A stretch of 36,503 bases of DNA, taken from assembly GCA_930987745.1 (NCBI GenBank), contig CAKNKX010000016.1:1-36503 (forward strand), given 5' to 3'. Each line of letters opens with the position of its first letter. The first letter of the stretch is position 1. Origin of the DNA: an uncultured Clostridium sp. (lineage in GTDB: Bacteria; Bacillota; Clostridia; TANB77; CAG-508). Under the pieces are notes generated by a model. It did not search any database, was not told the origin of the DNA, and was given only the letters and a program-made list of their open reading frames with translations. Shown piece by piece: positions 35,098 to 36,503 of this stretch. A program made the translations under genes and the position numbers.

Positions 35098-36338
35098 TTG
35101 AAAAAGAAAATACTAATATTATCGATGTTAGTTGTTTTCATATTTCTATTTAATCTATCTTATGCAATAACACCAGTTTCACGGAACTTCGTATCAAGGA
35201 ATAGATGTTAGTAATTGGCAAGGATATATAGATTATGCAAGAGTAAAACAAAGTGGAATAGATATTGTGTATATAAAAGCAAGTCAAGGAACTACTAGAA
35301 AAGACCCATATTTCGAAACCAATTATCAAAATGCAAAGGCAAATGGCCTAAAAGTTGGCTTTTATCACTACGTGACTGCTACAACTGTAGAAGGGGCAAG
35401 AGCTGAAGCTAGATTTTTTGCTTCAGTAATTTCACGGAAAAAGTCCGGATTGCAAATTGGTTATGGATTATGAAGTCTTTGGAGGAGTGGGAAGAGAAAC
35501 AATAAATCAAATAGCAGAAGCTTTTTTAGAAACATTGGAAAGTATAACAAATAAAGAAGCAATTGTATATAGTAATCTATCTACTGCAAGAGATATTTTT
35601 GATAGAGAATTAGCAAGTAAATACGAGCTATGGCTTGCATACTATGGAGATTATACAAGACTATATAATACAGAAACTAGCTGGAATAATTGGATAGGAG
35701 TTCAATATTCTGATAGAGGAACAGTTCCAGGAATTAATGGATATGTTGATATGGATATATATAAGGAACAAATATTTTTAAGTAATACAGAAGAAATACC
35801 AGAAGTAGATAATCCTACACCAGATATTCCTGAAGGAGGAACTGTTAGTTATACAGTTCAAAGAGGAGATACCTTATCAGAAATAGCAAGTAGATATAAT
35901 ACAACTTATCAAGAAATTGCAAGATTAAATAATATTTCTAATCCGAATCTAATTTATCCAGGACAAATTTTGACGATTCCAAGTAATTATGCAGTTCCAG
36001 GGGATGAAGAAGGCTGTACAGGAAGTATCTATTATACAGTAAAACAAGGTGATACTTTATCTGAAATTGCTGTAAAATATGGAGTAACAGTGAGCCATAT
36101 TGTAGAACAAAATAATATTAGAAATCCCAACCTAATTTATCCAGGAGAAAGATTGAGAATTAAAAGAAATTGCGGTTCAGATAGTGTAACTCAAACTGGA
36201 ACAACTTATATAATAAGAAGTGGAGATACTTTATGGAATATTGCAAGAAGATATGGAACAACAGTAAATAACATTGTTAGAAAAAATAATATTCAAAATC
36301 CTGATTTAATTTACCCAGGAGAAGTTATAAACTTATAG
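35098..36338 (+). CDS. GH25 lysozyme with three LysM repeats and two +1 CGG frameshifts
   Basis: 412 aa when 35098-35181, 35183-35434 and 35436-36338 are joined. It starts at TTG 35098 (or 35095) with GGAGG 8 nt upstream. A signal peptide ([22 protein letters not shown]) leads into the GH25 domain: [40 protein letters not shown] and [10 protein letters not shown]. Three LysM repeats follow ([34 protein letters not shown] and [16 protein letters not shown]). Shift 1 (35182) links signal peptide and GH25; shift 2 (35435) precedes the DYE motif. Without both shifts no GH25 active site joins the LysM tail. It hydrolyses peptidoglycan. Confidence 0.9.
35182..35185 (+). other. CGGA +1 frameshift site 8 (GH25, signal peptide junction)
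   Basis: In-frame CGG, preceded by TCA. Skipping C35182 reads GGA and enters the GH25 frame at [10 protein letters not shown]. Confidence 0.85.
35435..35438 (+). other. CGGA +1 frameshift site 9 (GH25 catalytic region)
   Basis: In-frame CGG, preceded by TCA. Skipping C35435 reads GGA and gives [13 protein letters not shown], continuing to the stop at 36336-36338. Confidence 0.87.
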
Positions 36339-36348
36339 AAGCATATAT

Positions 36349-36380
36349 GATATAACATGATTTTGTTATATCTTTTATAT
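36349..36380 (+). terminator. Rho-independent terminator after the lysozyme
   Basis: Stem gatataac / gttatatc with a 7-8-nt loop and a T-rich tail. Confidence 0.8.
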
Positions 36381-36386
36381 TTTTAC

Positions 36387-36415
36387 TAGACTTTTTTGAA
36401 AATATGTGGTAATAT
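36387..36415 (+). promoter_or_regulatory. Promoter of tRNA-Leu
   Basis: TAGACT, 17-nt spacer ending TGTGG, then TAATAT. Extended -10-like, 14 nt before the tRNA. Confidence 0.55.
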
Positions 36416-36428
36416 ATCAAAGTAACAT

Positions 36429-36503
36429 GCCGATGTGGCGGAATTGGTAGACGCACCAGACTCAAAATCTGGCGGGAAACCATGTGGGTTCGAGTCCCAC
36501 CAT
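36429..36503 (+). tRNA. tRNA-Leu (anticodon CAA), cut by the window end
   Basis: Starts gccgatgtggcggaattggtagacgc, the class II tRNA-Leu pattern. The anticodon stem CCAGA/TCTGG with loop CTCAAAA gives CAA. The variable arm and T arm are present and the acceptor 3' end is cut. It reads UUG. Confidence 0.95.

Overview
The window is very AT-rich, uses TTG starts freely and has strong AAGGAGG-type ribosome binding sites. It carries ireB-ruvX-DUF1292, rbgA, a Mini-RNase III gene and tRNA genes with encoded CCA. This fits a low-GC Firmicute, most likely an uncultured gut Clostridia/Bacilli lineage; I cannot place it more precisely from sequence alone.

The main result is an apparent translational recoding system. 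Seven spans encode one protein family each but are broken into two or three frames, with nine breaks in total. At every break the upstream frame reaches an in-frame CGG, and skipping its C resumes the correct +1 frame with a glycine codon (GGA eight times, GGT once). The restored glycines include the first Gly of the RbgA P-loop, the RbgA SGG motif, the acyl-CoA synthetase GY motif and the ABC ATPase 'inG' position. The breaks lie on both strands. I read every CGG in the coding sequence by eye: apart from these nine, only one other is in frame, in a small foreign-looking ORF at 13661. The other 28 or so straddle codons. CGT, CGC and CGA are used normally for Arg. So CGG looks unassigned and CGGN behaves as a four-base glycine codon. 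Two copies of tRNA-Gly(UCC) are present. I have annotated the broken genes as single CDSs across the shifts.

Layout. 1-580: the end of a Fic-like gene, a structured repeat and a 40-bp tandem palindromic repeat. 540-9087: a one-directional run of small enzymes acting on nucleotides, phosphates and modified bases (CYTH remnant, ASCH, histidine phosphatase, MazG, HD, two Nudix, HAD remnant, Ppx/GppA-like, Qng1 queuosine salvage, metallo-beta-lactamase fold, DUF84 remnant, HAM1, RsmB-type RNA methylase), several of them decayed by deletion. 9215-11796: an ABC ATPase-permease fusion with two CGG shifts. 11913-13490: two tRNA-Gly cassettes flanking a HAD phosphatase. 13661-14798: a small membrane ORF and a CmpB-like membrane protein. 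14918-17483 (minus): an acyl-CoA synthetase and a membrane-anchored protein, one shift each. 17595-22974: a cell-wall glucosaminidase, then a pilin-like protein, a MinD/CpaE-like protein with AT-hooks and a GAF/degenerate GGDEF protein. 22989-26719: ireB, ruvX, DUF1292, a membrane protein, a second HAM1-like enzyme, rbgA with two shifts, and mrnC. 26739-29862: tRNA-Glu, an Mn2+ (yybP-ykoY) riboswitch and a P-type cation ATPase. 30036-36338: metG, a polysaccharide deacetylase, a large coiled-coil protein and a GH25-LysM lysozyme with two shifts. The window ends inside a tRNA-Leu gene.

Nearly all the shifted genes are ordinary housekeeping, envelope or transport genes. RbgA is a 50S assembly GTPase that is essential in B. 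subtilis, so the shift would have to be efficient and constitutive, closer to an altered decoding rule than a regulatory switch.
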